In this document: piece by piece, positions 36,813 through 38,704 of the stretch
Position numbering within the stretch: position 1 is the first letter of the stretch
How the letters are laid out: every line of letters starts with the position of its first letter
From: Acidimicrobiaceae bacterium
GTDB lineage: Bacteria > Actinomycetota > Acidimicrobiia > Acidimicrobiales > RAAP-2
Assembly: GCA_027306755.1 (NCBI GenBank)
Contig: DAHUZE010000091.1
Location: forward strand, 1 to 38,704
DNA: 38,704 nucleotides
Direction: 5' to 3'
Notes under the pieces: generated by a model
What the model was told of the DNA's origin: nothing
Seen by the model: the letters and a program-made list of their open reading frames with translations, nothing else
Databases searched by the model: none
Translations under genes and position numbers: made by a program

Positions 36813-38391
36813 GCGGGTCCGCCGGGGCGCCCGCCGCCGGCATGTCGATCCGCACATTGGTGATCGGCGACACGAACGCGTCGCCCAGCGAGGCGCGGCG
36901 CGGCGAGATGTCGACGGGCACGGCGGAACGGGGCCGGCCGGCGGGGAAGGCCTTGACCACAAGCTCCTGGACCTGTGCTGGCTCCACCGGGGTGAGGTGG
37001 ATCATGCACAGCAGCTGCCCCCGCTCCCCCTGGATGGACCAGGTCACGTCGGCCGGGGTGACGGCAGACACGATCTCGGGTCGCGGCCCCGCGGCGAGCA
37101 GCGGCCCGACCTCGGCCGCCAGGAGCTCGATCTCCGCCCGGCGCTCGGCCAACGGGTGGTCGAAGTCCACGTTGGGCGCCAGCACCTCGGCCGCCAGCGC
37201 GTCGTCCCAGTCCCGCACGAGCGTGTCCACCTGCGCCTGTAAGGCGACCGTCTCGGGCCACAGCGCGACGGCGGTGGCCGGGGCCTCGTCCCGCGCCAGC
37301 GCCTTTCCCAACGCCTCGTCGCACAGGGCGACGGGGTCGCCCCGGTGGCTGTTGGTGAGCACGACCGCCCCCCGGCCGGAGACCGGGTGCCAGGTCATGT
37401 ACAGCTTGAAGCCAGGCAAACCCCCGGCATGCCCCAGCACGGTGCCCCGGTACAGGTCGTGGGTCACCCGGAGCCCCAGCGCGTAGCCCGCGTTCACGAC
37501 GTGCACCGCACCGCCCGGACCGACCGTCAGGGCAGGAGGGCCGGGGATGTGCATCCGCTGGAGCTCCCGGCGGGACGTGCGGCTCATGATCGCATTGGGG
37601 TCCCCACCCTCCGGTGGCCTCAGCGCAGCACCCAGCCACGTGATCCACCGTGCCAGGTCCCGGACCGTGCTCACGATGCCCCCGGCGGCGGCAAAGGCGT
37701 CCGAGGACTGCGGGGCGAAGGGCACCCAGTTGGCCTCCGGGTCCAGCTGGTAGCCGGTGGCCCGGGTCAGGCCGGCAGGCACGGCGGAGTCGAAGAAGGT
37801 GGAGGTGAGGCCCAGCGGCTCGAAGAGCACCTCGCGGACGTAGTCCTGCAGAGGGCGGCCCACCGCCCGGCTGACCGCCAGGCCGGCCAGGGTGAAGCCG
37901 AGGTTCGAGTACTCGTACTCGGACCCGGGGAGGTGGCTGAACCGGATCCCCCGCTTCAGCTGGTCGAGCATGCTCTCGGTGGACAGGTCGATGAACGGGT
38001 CGACCCACGAGTTGTCCTCGGTCAGCCCGCCGCTCATGCTGAAGAGCATCTCGATCGTAGGCGGCTGCTCGGCGGCCACGTCCTCACCGGCCATGACGAA
38101 CTCGGGGACGTACTCGGTGATGGGGGCCGTCAGCGAGAGGTGCCCGGCGTCGCGGGCGACGAGGGCGCTGCTGGCCACGAAGCTCTTGGACATCGAGGCG
38201 ATGGGGAAGACGGTGTCCGCGTCGGGCGCCTGGCCCCCGTCGTTGGCGATCCCGAAGCCCCGACAATGGACGAGACCATCGGTGGTGGTGAGCCCGTACA
38301 CGAGGCCCTGCGCCTGCTCGGCCGCCGTGTACTGGCCGAAGAAGGCGTCCAGCTCCGTCGCCAATGGGACGGGGATGGTCTCTTCGGACAT
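36796..38391 (-). CDS. Serine hydrolase, class-C beta-lactamase-like
   Basis: 531 aa from ATG 38391, no evident signal peptide. Catalytic motifs of the family: SMSK (S-x-x-K, about residue 67, in FPIASMSKSFVAS), YSN (Y-x-N, in SEYEYSNLGFTLAGL) and GHAGGLPGF (the third, H/K-x-G motif). The N-terminal ~360 residues form the penicillin-binding-like domain; the C-terminal ~170 residues form a separate beta-rich region that I do not recognise. Such proteins include esterases, D-aminopeptidases and peptidases, so substrate is uncertain. It converges with the GH3 gene. Forty-six bases of its coding sequence recur inverted at the window end. Confidence 0.85.
   Translation of the reverse strand: MSEETIPVPLATELDAFFGQYTAAEQAQGLVYGLTTTDGLVHCRGFGIANDGGQAPDADTVFPIASMSKSFVASSALVARDAGHLSLTAPITEYVPEFVMAGEDVAAEQPPTIEMLFSMSGGLTEDNSWVDPFIDLSTESMLDQLKRGIRFSHLPGSEYEYSNLGFTLAGLAVSRAVGRPLQDYVREVLFEPLGLTSTFFDSAVPAGLTRATGYQLDPEANWVPFAPQSSDAFAAAGGIVSTVRDLARWITWLGAALRPPEGGDPNAIMSRTSRRELQRMHIPGPPALTVGPGGAVHVVNAGYALGLRVTHDLYRGTVLGHAGGLPGFKLYMTWHPVSGRGAVVLTNSHRGDPVALCDEALGKALARDEAPATAVALWPETVALQAQVDTLVRDWDDALAAEVLAPNVDFDHPLAERRAEIELLAAEVGPLLAAGPRPEIVSAVTPADVTWSIQGERGQLLCMIHLTPVEPAQVQELVVKAFPAGRPRSAVPVDISPRRASLGDAFVSPITNVRIDMPAAGAPADPLSRRS
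38209..38254 (-). repeat. 46-bp inverted repeat, copy inside the serine hydrolase gene
   Basis: This segment encodes GIANDGGQAPDADTV in the serine hydrolase. Its exact reverse complement is present at 38659-38704, the last 46 bases of the window. See that entry. Confidence 0.95.
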
Positions 38392-38658
38392 GTGGTCCTC
38401 CCGGGATCGACCGCGGTCGTCCCGCGGGTGGTCGCCGCCTGCTCGGCTCCGGCAACGCTAGGGCGACAGCCTCCCGAGCCGCCCTGTCGGAACGGACAGA
38501 ACCCGTCGTTGCCCTTCGGCGGAACGGTTGACGGGCGGCACCGGCGGTGCGGGGGCGCGGCGGCAGCGGCGGCGGCAGCAACAGCAGCAGCAGCGGCGGC
38601 GGCGGCCGGGTTACCGTTCGGGCCACCACGCGCCCGATCACCCGGGCGACCATCGCTC
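38392..38658. other. Region upstream of the serine hydrolase, with triplet runs
   Basis: Before the hydrolase start I see no promoter that stands out and no credible gene. Positions ~38550-38610 are an impure run of GGC/GCA/GCG triplets (cggcagcggcggcggcagca and further), low-complexity in all frames. Confidence 0.5.
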
Positions 38659-38704
38659 CGGGATCGCCAACGACGGGGGCCAGGCGCCCGACGCGGACAC
38701 CGTC
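38659..38704 (+). repeat. 46-bp inverted repeat, copy at the window end
   Basis: Exact inverted copy of 38209-38254. It reads GIANDGGQAPDADTV on the plus strand and runs to the last base of the window. The bases before it do not match the gene, so the identity begins sharply at 38659. Either a second inverted gene copy begins here or the contig end is a fold-back assembly chimera. Confidence 0.95.

Noticed and set aside
38550-38610. Triplet repeat run as a coding repeat
   Set aside because: Impure GGC/GCA run with no supported frame; low-complexity GC-rich DNA explains it.

Overview
The window is about 70% GC and looks like a chromosomal contig from an actinomycete, plausibly from a deep lineage such as Acidimicrobiia. 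The evidence is very high GC, frequent GTG/TTG starts, GTGA/ATGA coupled genes, two DinB-type genes of the kind tied to mycothiol, TreYZ trehalose synthesis, an 11-bp direct-repeat PHO-box grammar and TANNNT -10 boxes. The taxon is inference; no rRNA or tRNA gene is visible.

Layout. 1-148: 5' end of a leftward CvpA-like membrane protein. 238-4517: phosphate uptake operon pstB-pstS-pstC-pstA behind a five-unit PHO-box array. 4618-10631: a mycothiol-dependent isomerase-like gene, treZ and treY (coupled), and a DUF664/DinB gene. 10896-14064: a second phosphate block, with a leftward PHO84-like permease and a receiver-less PhoB-type DNA-binding protein, a frameshifted IS66 transposase remnant, and rightward phoU; the shared intergenic region carries two more PHO boxes. 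14491-16290: a fused ABC exporter behind a good promoter and a possible short leader ORF. 33-38 kb: a MarR regulator with its palindromic operator, a DrrAB-like ABC transporter, a GH3 lipoprotein and a class-C beta-lactamase-like hydrolase.

The most interesting part is 16.4-32.4 kb, a fluoride-response island. I find three fluoride (crcB-type) riboswitches: before a hydrogenase-4/Ehr-like membrane complex (16454-16514, +), before crcB (26022-26067, +) and before an enolase-like/MutS-like operon (32355-32405, -). Every gene in this stretch except the leftward DUF190 gene at 25528-25902 lies in a same-strand run behind one of the three. The run consists of six hyf-like subunits, UspA, a DegV-family protein, two CrcB/Fluc fluoride channels, a DUF190 protein between them, an enolase homologue, two MutS-type ATPases and an unrecognised helical protein. 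Crossing of crcB, enolase, mutS, usp and formate-hydrogenlyase-like genes with fluoride riboswitches is known from other genomes; having them contiguous, with three switches, is unusual.

Several island proteins look repurposed. The large hydrogenase-like subunit has lost the NiFe cysteines and the small subunit has lost all four proximal-cluster cysteines, while the two antiporter-like subunits keep their proton-path Lys and Glu. The enolase homologue keeps the fold signatures but has lost the catalytic Lys, the acid/base Glu, a Mg-ligand Asp and the active-site loops. Both MutS-like proteins lack mismatch-recognition domains and have Asn in place of the Walker B Asp. The window ends with a perfect 46-bp inverted copy of part of the last gene, which may be an assembly artefact.
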